A stretch of 53,557 nucleotides of DNA from Sphaerosporella brunnea (lineage: Eukaryota > Ascomycota > Pezizomycetes > Pezizales > Pyronemataceae), in the NCBI GenBank assembly GCA_008704415.1, contig VXIS01000330.1, forward strand, positions 1 through 53,557, read 5' to 3'. A program made the translations under genes and the position numbers. Shown here piece after piece: positions 42,750 through 53,376 of the stretch. Positions within the stretch are counted from its first letter, which is position 1, and the number at the start of each line of letters is the position of its first letter. A model generated the notes under the pieces. That model saw nothing but the letters and a program-made list of their open reading frames with translations, did not search any database and was not told the origin of the DNA.

Positions 42750-43970
42750 GGCTGCGCACGAGGGTGTCGGGGGTGAGGGAGGTGGGGGCATGTGTTGTAA
42801 CGTAAGAAGGTTAAAAGGCAAGAAGACTCACACGCCGGCGCTGGAAACACATGGAAGCATCATTAAAGATCACTCGGTTGCTTACTCCCCAAAAATGTTA
42901 TTAATTATCACTCGGTGTGGCATGTCGTGTGGCTGAAGGCTGGAGGCTGAACCTTATCGGATATTTTGTTTGCATATATATATACCTCTCAATTCCTCTC
43001 TTTCTCAAAAATATAACTTAATCAATACCATCAATTTATCACCGGTTTTCCAACCAAAAAACTGTGGCAGATTGGATAAACGCGAAAACCTGTGGCATAT
43101 GAGACTTTTTTTGTTGATATAATTCTTTATCCAGCCCAGAGGCCCTGCTACAACGTTAAGGTACAGTCGTGAAGGTTGTGATGAAGTTGACTCCAATCCC
43201 AGCACTACTTAATCTTTTAAAAACACTACTAACATCGTACATCGTCATAGTGCTGCTGAGCAGCAAGCCAACAAGAAAGGATGGGTAAATTGTGATTACA
43301 CCATATGTGGTGTGATTCCTGTTATCTGCCGCTGTGTTCGTATGTCCTCTTGTTAAAGTGTGATGGACGTGTTATTTGCTTGGTTACGCTGAAAAAAAAC
43401 TCTCTATTGCGTGGTTGTGGAGTCGCTGTGGGAGGGGAGATTTTTTGCAGAGATCGTGAGGCGGGTGCATCGCATGCCCTACGCAACCACCATTCTTACT
43501 GTGGAGGTTCTAGGTCAACCGATCATCGCGTCTTCAGCTCGTTGCCTTCCGTTCGATCAGACCTGACCTCTCTAATTGTCATGCTAGCTTTCCTGAAATA
43601 ATAAGTCACTGAAGATAACTCGGAAGAGCTCTAACAAAAGCCTATGCTATTGTTGTCTCCTAAGCGGACCTTCCACTAGATAGGGTCCTATCTGAGTTAT
43701 CCGACCTGCGAGATCTCTTTTAGTGTTACCAGAGCTGGCGATTATGATCCGGAGCCACCCGGCTATCACGTGCCCCCTAAGCAATCACCATGTAGACTTA
43801 TTCAATTCCCTAACTGACTACTAGAAGCACATGTTGCGTGACCATACCCATGACAAACCAATCATGTTCAACCTGCTGACAAACCAAGGCTTGACCAATC
43901 AAAATGTCCAAAAGCCATAGTCTGACGCTGGCTTTTTCAACGCACAACCAATCATATTGCACCTGGTCTT
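42750..43970. other. Geneless stretch
   Basis: No recognisable coding sequence. The 43,840-43,910 area contains short direct repeats (TTCAACCTGCTGACAAACCA). Confidence 0.4.
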
Positions 43971-43973
43971 AGG

Positions 43974-44312
43974 AAGGTAGCCTTGCTTTCTATTGTCAAT
44001 AGAACTGTAGCCTTCGCTGCAACTCCCACGAGACAAGGCTACCCATAGAACCGTAGCCTTGCTTCCACTTCCCTCATAGAACTGTGGCCTGACTTCCAAT
44101 TCCGACAAGGCTAAGAATTGGACACTCAGCCTTACGGTTCTATGACAGTTCTTGCCGGTTACATTTTTTCGATTCCTAACAAAGCCCAGTCAGAGGAAGG
44201 GAGCCTTACTTTCTATTCCCCATAGAACCGTAGCTTTTGCTTCAATTCCCACAAGACAAGGCTTCCCAAAGAACCGTAGCCTTGCTTTCAATTCCCACAT
44301 AGAACCGTAGCC
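43974..44312. repeat. Degenerate minisatellite, CATAGAACCGTAGCCTTGCT units
   Basis: At least eight imperfect copies of a 35-45 bp motif (CATAGAACCGTAGCCTTGCT followed by TTCAATTCCCACAAGACAAG) lie in direct order, with one inverted copy near 44130 (AGCCTTACGGTTCTATG). Confidence 0.75.
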
Positions 44313-44507
44313 TGGATGACGATTGGCAGGTCGGCGGTTGCCGGCCCGCTCCGGAGAGCGGGTTGCGCTCTCATTTTCGATGCTCGACGTCACGTGAGGT
44401 CGAGCATGGCGCTGATGCTCGAGGTACTCGAGGTCGAGCACGCTAAGGGTCGAGCACGCTAAGAGATACGGCCCGTATTCCAAATGGAATACCCTCAGGA
44501 AGGAATA

Positions 44508-44647
44508 GCAGATTGCGGTCGAAAATCACCGGTTGAGGAAGGAAGTGGCCAATTGAGGGAGGTGGTGGCTAGTTGAGGCAGGGGGTGGCCAATTGAGGAA
44601 AGAAATAGTCGATTGAGGAAGGAAATAGCCAATTAAGGAAGGAAAAT
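44508..44647. repeat. 22-bp minisatellite
   Basis: Six to seven copies of about 22 bp with the consensus GTGGCCAATTGAGGAAGGAA follow one another, with substitutions but little length change. Confidence 0.8.
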
Positions 44648-46440
44648 AATATCGAGCGAGTGCAAACTATTTCTCTTCAACGTCTATACTGTAGTGAGTG
44701 CTAAAGAGTGTTGAGTCCGTCTTCGGTTCAATTTCCTTCAGCCGCGTTCCAGTACTTACAGTGACTTGCGGCACCTGTCAGTTGCCGTTTAGGTTCAAAG
44801 ATAATATATCAGCCAGCAAAACAGCTTCTGACAAACGAAGAAGGAGCTGTTGTTCCAAAATATCTACCTGCATAACCCAATAAAGGCTAATTTGGATCAA
44901 GTGCAATCGCTGCTGGACACTTCCGTCATACGTGAGAAAATATGAGAGGGGTTAGCACAGGCATGGCATTTCCGGGTGGTTAGTGCGGTTGTGCAAGGTC
45001 TGTGTGAATTCAAGGGCTGTTGACTGAGCCTTAACCGGGCAGGTCGTCGTAGATATTATCGTTCTAAAGTTGATGTCAAATACGGGTGTAGCAGCATACA
45101 GAAACAGTGAGAGACAGGATGTTATGTTCTGCTGTATCTGGGGTTTTGCGTGTACAAGCCTCAGTTCCAACACCTTTCAACAACCAGGATTAATAGTAAC
45201 TCGTAACGTGCTTGCTGTACATATGCCAGAACACTGGCTCATGTCTCAGACCCTCAGTCCACAGCGATGAAAGTGCAACCCAGACATTCCGGGACTCAAA
45301 GACGGCCACTGCCCTAGGCAGCCGCTGATGGCCCCTGTAGTGTTAAAGCACAGTAGGACCCTCCTTTAGGGGTCTTCCACAGTTGCATTTGAGGACGGCC
45401 AAGGATTGGGTCAATAAATTTTGCACCTTTGGAACGCACAGCCCTGCTAGGACATGAAACATTTTTGCTATACCTTCGTCTTCAGGCTTGTGGTTTCGAC
45501 CACGCAATGTCGTAGTTAGCACGTTCAGATCATTTGGTTTGGAACAATAGCCTCATCCGCTGTTGATAGGTAGGCATCGCTGCATTTACAAACTCAGGTT
45601 CCCAAACACAGGGCCCAAACACCGCAGTGCGGGTAACGGTAGGCTAATTGTTAGATGGTTGCACCATCACGTTTGCTGGTAACCATATTCACGACCTGGG
45701 AGGATATTAGAAGTGTTGACGATTTCGTTGTCGAAACGATGGAGACTTGACTTTTTGTTTGTTCTGTTTTGTTTTAATCATATCGCATTCGACCGCATGC
45801 GATCATAGCATATATATAGAAGATAGAAGAGCGACTGTGTTACCCCCCCCAGGTACAAGAACGATGGAAACAGGCCTACTGCCTGGGGGTCTTTTATGGA
45901 CAGAAAAACAGAAACTCAAGCTCCTCGAAACCCCTATGTCGAACCGACTGTGCTTCACCCCTCTTCCGACCCGCCCAACAGGAGCCCGCTGAAAATTCTC
46001 CTTCCTCTTCCCGTTTTCCTTTCCTTTCTTTTGACTCTTGCCGGGTTTGCGCGTCGTGCATGGCTTGGTGTTGCCCGCTCCTCCGCTTATGTAGAAATTG
46101 AAGCGCACAGCTCATTGGGCTGAACATGGGACGCTCCGCACTGTGGACTGAGCCTGAGGGCTGTCTGCGCTTCTTTCTCTCAAATGTCTTCTATCCCTGT
46201 TTCACCGCAGGGTCGGGGCTGGTGCATCGCACATCATGACTGGTGTTTGACGCTCGGCCCTGGCGTACTGGAGTCTATAACGTGCTCTTCCTCCTCCTCC
46301 CGGTAAACAGCCGCTTCTGTTCCCAACCCCCTACAAGGCTAATTCTGGGACCTGGATCCAACAGAAAACAAGAATTGGCTGTTCAGTGCAGCAGGAAAGC
46401 AAGGGCGCCCGTGGGCGTGAGGCAAAAGTTTTTTACGTGA
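44648..46440. other. Geneless stretch with LINE-like leader fragment
   Basis: The segment around 45773-45815 (TTTTAATCATATCGCATTCG) matches 4604-4650. Short frames, including a hydrophobic one at 45896-46123, show no family. Confidence 0.4.
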
Positions 46441-46469
46441 TAGGGGGGGGGGGGGGTTTCGTCCAATAT

Positions 46470-46515
46470 GGAGGGAACGCGTATCGGCTTGGCGTTACCA
46501 AGTAAGCTGCGCGTG
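46470..46515. repeat. Segment shared with the LINE 5' region at 3.85 kb
   Basis: ACGCGTATCGGCTTGGCGTT and its flanks (about 45 bp) match 3847-3890 in the same orientation. A G run (46443-46456) precedes it. Confidence 0.6.
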
Positions 46516-46544
46516 TGTTGTCGAGTGCTTGTCATTGCCTCCGC

Positions 46545-46760
46545 TTTGTTGTTTCCTTTCCTTTTCCTTTTCTCTTCACTGAACCTTTGTACTTCATCCT
46601 CAATCTATTAGTTCAGAATCACAAATCTTGAGCCGCAAGCACTGCACCTCCCGTCTTGGGCCCCTTGGATCTTGGCTCTCATGCTGTTCCCCTCCTATAC
46701 CCATCTGTACACCAGTACCTTGGGCCTCCTCCTGTCTCTTCTCGGCCTCTCCCGTCACAG
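46545..46760 (+). mobile_element. Diverged LTR-like pyrimidine-rich segment
   Basis: Order and wording of blocks (CACAAATCTTGA, CTGCACCTCC, TTGGATCTTGGCTC, CCAGTACCTTGGG) parallel the 3' half of the LTR at 33434-33922. Probably an old relative; ends not identifiable. Confidence 0.45.
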
Positions 46761-48300
46761 ACTTCTTAACCAGTGTCCGCGAGGTTGCACTAGCCAGCAT
46801 CGAGATCACCTACCGTACCGTCTGTGTCTTAAGCATCGCATGCCGGAGGGGTGGTGGTGGTGGTGGTAAGGTTGCGGGTGTCAAGGGTTTTATGTTGGTG
46901 GGATTGGACGTCGCGGTCCCAATTTGGCTTTGTGCACAGCTCGAATGATGATCAAAAGGTAGGGCGCAGGTACTTGGTGAGCGGCATGCGCACTGGCGCC
47001 TGCGTCATTTCCCCCGTCCTGAGGAGGCTCCCTGGTACGGTCCAAGAATGGTACCGGTAGCGGAGAAATACTGGAAGATACAGCGCGATGCCCCTGTGAA
47101 AAGCCCCCCGGCGCCGGCCTATCAATAGAAAGAACATCGAGAACCTGAGCGATTTGGATATCCCGAAGGAGTTTACCATGGGGCGATGGACGAATCGAGA
47201 CACGAAAGCCCTCCAGCAGACAGGCTGACAAATTTTACGGAGTTAATGCCTGTCAGGTAAGCTGTTGGCGCGAGCAGGAGGGCCGAATTTTCGAAGCTTT
47301 AGGAGACCGAAGGACGATTTAGGGGTCCGCTGCCCTGGTTGCGAAAGGGTGTTCAAGAATGCCAGGGGTTTTGGGCAACACAGCCGGCACTGTAATGCTT
47401 CTGCTGCTATCAATACAAATTCGATACCGCATCTCCAGCGCGCGAGTCTTTAGAATTAACTCCTTGATAGCTGAAGTCATACTTTTGATATCGCTGGCAG
47501 AGGCGCAGTGCGAGCCTCATTTTCACCTACGTAATGACGCCTCCGGCGTCTGTAAGTTGTTACAGGTTATAGCAAAGTGGTAAAGTATTACTGCCGACTG
47601 CGCTGTCTTAGGCTGGCCTACAGGGGTGGTATCGATGGAATGCAATGGAAGCAGTTCGCATAAACAAGACTGGATCCGGAAGGGTATGATGAGTCTAGTT
47701 GGCGTTACGGCCCCGCGAATAGATGCCGAGGATCACCAAACAGGGTCCGTACATCTAGCCTCACTGCGTTGAGTGCGCTCTCGAGGTGCTCCACCTTTTG
47801 CAGGCCCAAATCCTCGCCCAGCTAGCTGGCCCTGTTTCCTTCAAGCTCTCGGCTCGTCATATTTTCCAGTCCACTTCCCACCAGCGCCACGAGATCCGTG
47901 GCCACTAGGTGCCGGTGATGGGCTGCGAAGCGGGACGGCGACCTTTCGCGTGGTGAATGTGGATCCCTGTGGTGGCCGGTGAAGGGCTTCATCGCCACAT
48001 CCCGCGAGCGTAAATGGTGGTGCTTTGGAACCTTGCGTGGCCGTGACGGAGGGAGTGCGGGCTGCTGCTCGTGCGTTGAATTCGGGAATAGCTGCCGCTC
48101 CCGATGCGAACAGGAAACATCACACGTATGCCTATCCCTAACCCACTACCACGATCTAGTCCGTACCATTCTGAACGAACTGACGGCAAGAAAATGAACC
48201 GCAACGGGCGCCCTATGGGTTGTGGCAAGTGTCGGGTTTCACAAGAACGTGAGCGGTTTGTGACACAGCTAGCTTACAGTCTTTCGCAAAGCGGCTACTA
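46761..48300. other. Geneless stretch
   Basis: A frame from about 47265 includes CPGCERVFKNARGFGQHSRH and a following Cys, a C-x2-C-x12-H zinc-finger-like pattern like those at the N-termini of some retroelement proteins. It lacks an ATG and continuation, so no gene is claimed. Confidence 0.35.
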
Positions 48301-48830
48301 GACGCGCGAAATAAATAAAACAAGAACATACAGACGCAGCTCAATTATATAAGACAAAGGACGGGACAAAACAACAACAACAACATTATTATTCAGGATA
48401 AAAATAATGTGCAGGATCGTAAAAGACTGGACAAAACGAAAACAACACAACATAGAAACTAAACTACCGGCCAGCACGAATCGAAATTAAACAAGAATTG
48501 CAGACAACACAAAGCGGAACGACAGCGCAAAGAAATAACACAACAGACAAGAAAACACTTCAATAGACTTATATAACAATGGGAAAAATAAAAAAATAGA
48601 AACAACGCGCACACAAAAAAAAACAAGAAACAACAACGCACAAAATAAGATAAAATAAAATAGAGAGAGCAACTCACGCAAAAAAAAAAAAAAAAAAAAA
48701 AAGGATACAGACAACAAGACACAAAAAAAATATAACAAAAGCCTACGGGAAAAAAAATTGAATGGGTAACACAACACGAAGAAACAGAACGTGACATGCA
48801 GACAAAAATAAGACAACTGGAAGAGACATC
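48300..48830. other. A-rich, strand-biased low-complexity region
   Basis: About 500 bp with a strong excess of A and C over T and G on the plus strand (ACAAAACAACAACAACAAC) and a 22-base A run near 48681-48702. Minus-strand frames through it are Phe/Leu/Cys-rich artefacts. Confidence 0.7.
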
Positions 48831-49219
48831 AACGGGGCGCCCCCCATACCAATTCGTTTCCGACCAGAAACAGCCCACGCTGGGCAAAGGCTGACTGCAC
48901 CGCAATTCCGTCGTCGGCATCACCGCGCACTGTAGCGCAGATGATGTCGGCGGGGCGTCCCACTATATGGTACAGGTGTACTGTCGCGCTGCCCCTGTTC
49001 CGAAAGACAATACTCGCATTGACATGCGGATAGTCCGGAATTATCCAGAGGGGATCGGTTCCCGTTGTGCGGTGCGAACCGTGGCTATCGACACCGTCAG
49101 CCGGCAACGAGGGGACTGGCGAAGAGCTGTGCTCACGTGATGATGATTGACATGACTGGTGAGCTGACTGTCCTGGCTCTGCGCAACTGCGCCAACTGAT
49201 TCCTGATGCCAGCGTCTAC
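48829..49219 (-). other. Possible coding fragment, unrecognised
   Basis: A minus-strand frame of about 130 codons runs from a TAG near 49220 to TGA at 48829, with a Ser-rich start and an alternating hydrophobic part (PLWIIPDYPHVNASIVFRNR). It has no ATG and no family resemblance known to me. Confidence 0.25.
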
Positions 49220-49841
49220 TGAGTTGCGCTGATTTCTGTTCGCAAAGAGACGTGTTCTCGTCTTGAGGCCGTGGCGTTGCGCGAGCGTGAGCTTGAAAAA
49301 TACGGCGCGCGGTGGCTGCAACGAATCGTCGACCGTGAGCGGGTCGATGGCTGTCCTGGTCGTGTTCTCGATCGCCAGCCAGCCGGGCTGGCTGCGTTGG
49401 GCTGATCAAAAAGCCGGCTGGCTGTGGGTTGCACGGGCTGTTGCTCGCGTGTGAAGGATGGACATCGCTGTTGCTTCACTGGCCATCACTCCGTACCGAT
49501 TCGCGACTTTTGCGTGCAAAGACGCAGCCCGGCGTTTGGGCCGGCTGTCGCGAACACCGGCGCTGATTGTCGGCGGATGGTCGGGTGCAGTCTGTGCGGA
49601 GTGCTGTGCTGGGATGAGTGGGGATGAGATTGAGCGTCGGAAGGTGGTGGTTGGCGAGAGTGTGGGGGCTGGGCGTTGGACACAGGCCAAGAGGAACAGC
49701 ATTCGGCGCAGCGTGGGTGGTATGTATCCCAATATGTCCAGCAGTTCTGCCATGCATTGCAAAACATCTGCAACGCATCACCCGCTCCGTGATACATGTA
49801 TCGTGTATATTCTCTTCCCAATCATGCACGGTTGCCATCTG

Positions 49842-49891
49842 ATCTGATACGAGCCGATAAGATAAGATCTGATGTGAGACGATAAGATAAT
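49842..49891. repeat. Two-copy 25-bp tandem repeat
   Basis: ATCTGATACGAGCCGATAAG and ATCTGATGTGAGACGATAAG head two adjacent 25-bp units that differ at about four positions. Confidence 0.75.
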
Positions 49892-50163
49892 ATCAGATCG
49901 CGCAACGTTGGTTACCCTCCATCATCCTCGACCCACTCTGCACCAACAGCAGCGCGACTTCCGGCCGCCTCCTCCACCTGCACAAGCGCTTGTAGACCCT
50001 CGTTGCTGCGCGTCTTGTCGTACGTACCTATCCGACAGCCCTCGACCCTGGGAACTTTGTCTGCTTGTGGTGATGCCAAACAGCCGCGAACGTCACATCC
50101 AGCTGCCGCTGATTCCTACATCTTCCCAATGATGCTCGAGCATTCCCTCCCTATCCGACCGTC

Positions 50164-51238
50164 TCGAAGATGCCTCAAAATATACGCCTGGCGGATACCA
50201 TCCAGTGGGCACAGGGACGAGCTCCACCGAGGCCGATACAGGATTGTTCACAGCCTAGGCGATGGCGCCTTTTCGGCTGGCTGGCTCGCTGTGGATCAGA
50301 ACCGCACTCAATCGAAAAACGCCATCTTTTGCCGTTACCAGTCGCTCGCCGTGCGGTTCTTGGATGCGCCCTGGCGATGATGGCTCTGCACGCGGACGGA
50401 ATAGTTTATGGAGGTGCGTGTGTCTTCGGCCGGTTGGAGTTTATTTCTGTTCTGCGACTTATTTTCGAGATTTTCACTCCGGCAACGTTGCGTTCGCTCT
50501 CGGCGTCAATATCCAGTCGTGGGCGGTGGACGAGCTCTATGGTGCCTTTTCAGCAAGCGTGGCAGACGTCTTTCTCGCCCCCAACCGGAGACTCTCCCCA
50601 TCGTCCCAGTTATCTAGTATGTAAGCCACCAGTTACGCGTCTATGGGACCTGTGCAATCCGACTGTGCGCCCGCCCGCAATCCGGGTCATCGACTTCACC
50701 GAGGCTTTCCGGCTACCGTTCAATCCTGCCGCCCACAAATTGCCAGGTACTCCCCGAGATTTCGCGGCCCCCAGAGTTTCTTCTTGCGATGCCGTCAGAG
50801 GTCTCCGAAGCGATCGACGTTTGGGCTCTGGGATGCACTATCTACCACCTGTTTGGAGACGGATATCCGTTCACTGGTGATTGGGGTATTCTCTCTGGCT
50901 ACCTTGGAGATGTCGTTCGTACTCTCGGCGGTCGCGCCAACGTGCCTGAGCGCTTCTGGGGGGCTTTGTCAGAGTATGGAGCATTTACTCGGGCGGAAGC
51001 TCCGGTACCGCACGACTGGCCCGTGACCTGGCACCAGAAGATGCTGCTTATCCGCGGAGACTCGGAGGAGGGGACTGCTGCGCCGTTGGATCATGGCGAT
51101 GATGAGATTGTCAGGAGGATCGTCGATGCCGCACTGGTATTTGATCCCGCTTGCCGCGCTAACGCGTCAACTCTCGCCACGATGATCCCGTGCGAGTGGG
51201 ACAGTGAGGGTGAGACTATGTCTCTGCCGGCGGAGTAA
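50164..51238 (+). pseudogene. SRPK-like protein kinase pseudogene
   Basis: Kinase landmarks lie in order but in different frames. The glycine loop is RYRIVHSLGDGAFSAGWLAV (from about 50233). A catalytic-loop-like DFHSGNVAFAL begins at 50469. Next come YLVCKPPVTRLWDLCNPTV, the DFG-equivalent VIDFTEAF near 50690, AAP followed one base out of frame by EFLLAMPSEVSEAIDVWALG, and a tail to TAA at 51238. Only about 150 bp separate the glycine loop from the catalytic loop, where about 360 are expected, so the VAIK lysine and helix C are missing. At least three frame changes, one in a C run at 50768-50772, rule out a working kinase. The RYRIVH/GAF/WLA wording resembles fungal SRPK-like kinases. Confidence 0.78.
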
Positions 51239-51925
51239 CACCGAAATCTCTGCGTTGGGGTGAAGAAATGTGCAGTCTCATAATGCACCGTCACCCCGGG
51301 TTATCCCCCCGCATGTTAATGCAATGATACAGAAGCTTTACCTCGAAATGATCTGCAATCTATATCTTGTTTTTGCCAGTTTACTGCCGCTCCCCGCTCT
51401 CTTGGTCCAAACAGACTGCCATAATAGATCGTTGTATTCTCTTGCCTTGTTGAGACCATTCATTGCGACCTTCCGTTTCTCCCCCGAAATGAAGGCTTGG
51501 TCAACAGTCGTGGAATCCGGATTCGTGCAGGTAACGCAAAATGGAGCCTTTCGAGTGCTCCGACGAAACCGAAGGCGAGAGAGGCGGCGATACTCCGGCA
51601 GTGCTCGTCCTCGTCCTATCATTGCCTCATTCACTGTTAGCTCATTCAATTTTCTCCCATTCCCTCATCGCCGTTTCCACTCAATCCCTGGTTGCCTAGG
51701 CCCGTGGTTCCCTGACGCCTCGGACGCGTGGGGCCTTTGCCGAGGCGGTTGCAAGGTGCGGTGCATTCAACACACAACGAATGGACGCGGCAATAAAGGT
51801 GGTGGCAGACTCAGCGATTGAGGTGGCCATCCCCAATGAAAGTGGCGGCGACACGCTCCGTGCCCCGTTGAAAAGAAAAGGAAAAAAGCTTTCCGATGCC
51901 GCGCACATCTTACTGTCAGGTATAG
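51239..51925. other. Geneless stretch
   Basis: An ATG-started plus frame at 51781 (MDAAIKVVADSAIEVA) runs into the miniature element at 51926 and has no recognised family. Confidence 0.35.
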
Positions 51926-52318
51926 TAGTGGCGTTCACACCGCCGAATCTGAGCCGAATCTCAGCGAGCCGAAACAAGGCGAAATACGTTGAATCTAGGC
52001 GAATCGATGTGAATTCCCCACCAGCCAACTGACGAAACAAAAATGAAAACACGTCCCGAATCGACTACCTGCCAAGCGGGTGAAGGGCGTGGTATCGCGG
52101 CGCGCGCGAGGTTGTGGTATTGCAGGCACCGGGGGAAGAAAAAAAAAAAAAAAAAAAAAATTGCCAGCCGCTGTTTCGAGCTCAGATTCAACCTCTGGAT
52201 CGCCTTGTTTCAACTCCGGAGGCGAAACATGGTTCGTCGAATCAGAGAAATAGATCCGGATCTGTTGCGCCGATTTGACCTCGAATCAGGCTCAGATTCG
52301 GAGGTGTGAACGCCACTA
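51926..52318. mobile_element. hAT-like miniature element
   Basis: Inverted ends TAGTGGCGTTCACACC on both sides extend about 29 bp with one mismatch. Subterminal CGAATCTGAGCC repeats and a 20-base A run are inside. End sequence and subterminal repeats fit hAT, but no 8-bp duplication could be matched. Confidence 0.65.
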
Positions 52319-52603
52319 GTGCATGTTCCAAACGCCCACCGATTCGGTAGAGGAATTAAGGACGTCGAAGTGATTCGGACTCCCCCTCAGGATGCTGTGC
52401 AGTCGCTGTTCATGGATATTTTCCGTCGGCCAGGCGAGGTCAGCAGCTACATCTGCCACCAAATTGCGCCGGACCTCCCGTTTGGTGGTGGCAACGATGC
52501 TGATCCGCGTGCCTGAAGGGTAACGGCATTCGAGATACTGGCTCACCAGGAAACACAGACACCAAATCGTGTCTATCCCTTCGGCTTCAGTATTCAGTCG
52601 CAA
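52316..52603 (-). other. Open frame ending in the miniature element, unrecognised
   Basis: A 95-codon minus frame without ATG (TIWCLCFLVSQYLECRYPSG) stops at TAG formed by the element's terminal TA. It may be a truncated older coding sequence. No family recognised. Confidence 0.25.
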
Positions 52604-52830
52604 CGAGAGCTTCCTCCTTGGTGTTTGGATGTCTACTGTCGAGAGAGCAGGCGCTGGCTAGCCGGATCGACGCTGAACGATGTCGGACGTGTGAACATGA
52701 ACTTGTGACTTTCCAGCCTTCTTGTCTGAGGCACGTCACGAAGCCATTAGATCACAATGCGGTAAAATAGAAACCACATGCTGTGCATTTGGCGCGCGTG
52801 TGGCTACATCTGGAACCACACAACGCCGAC
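52604..52830. other. Geneless stretch beside the gypsy LTR
   Basis: Nothing recognised. Confidence 0.4.
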
Positions 52831-53342
52831 TGTAACGGAGACTGTCGAGAACAGACTGGAGGGGCCCAAGGTACTCGCGTACAGAGGGGGCAAGAACGAG
52901 AGCTGGGACAAGATCCAAAGGCAGGACAAGAGGGAGGACAAGAGGCGCGATGCGCACGGTCAGGATTCAGATTGGAACGAAGGTACTCAGATTGACATAC
53001 GAAGGTTCAGTAAAGAGGAAAGGGAAAACAAACAACAAAGCGGAAGCGAAGGCCCCTTATAGCAATCACGTGACTGCGGTGCGCCGCGCCACGTGGTAGC
53101 CGAATATAACCTCGGCTCGGAGCCACCCCACCGAGTCCCCCTACAGAGCCTCATCACGACACCACAAATAACCCCCACTTCCGAACCTCACCACGTGACA
53201 ACCATCAACGGGGGGGTCAATTTGAGAACAGCAAATGAATCAGCATCCTTTGAAGCCTTAGATCTGAGAGTTCCAGCCGATTTCATTGAGAGTAAAAGCC
53301 GGTAGCTTAGTCGGAAGACTCCATCCATCTTGCGCCGTGACA
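52831..53342 (-). mobile_element. 3' LTR of a Ty3/gypsy chromodomain element
   Basis: This 512-bp LTR (plus-strand ends TGTAACGGAG and GCCGTGACA) sits directly downstream, on the minus strand, of a pol terminus, so it is the 3' LTR. A purine-rich GGAGGGGGATAC just before it is a plausible polypurine tract. It is the reference copy for the solo LTR at 28829-29340. CACGTG-containing sequence occurs inside (about 53067 and 53090). Confidence 0.9.
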
Positions 53343-53376
53343 GTATCCCCCTCCTACGGCTGAGCTCCGGCGAAGC

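Noticed and set aside
48459..48923. 154-codon minus-strand frame rich in Phe and Cys
   Set aside because: An artefact of translating the T-rich complement of the A-rich tract.
50745..50773. Intron explanation for the kinase frame change
   Set aside because: The only GT...AG pair there would leave a 28-bp intron, too short, and would remove the AAP of the APE motif.
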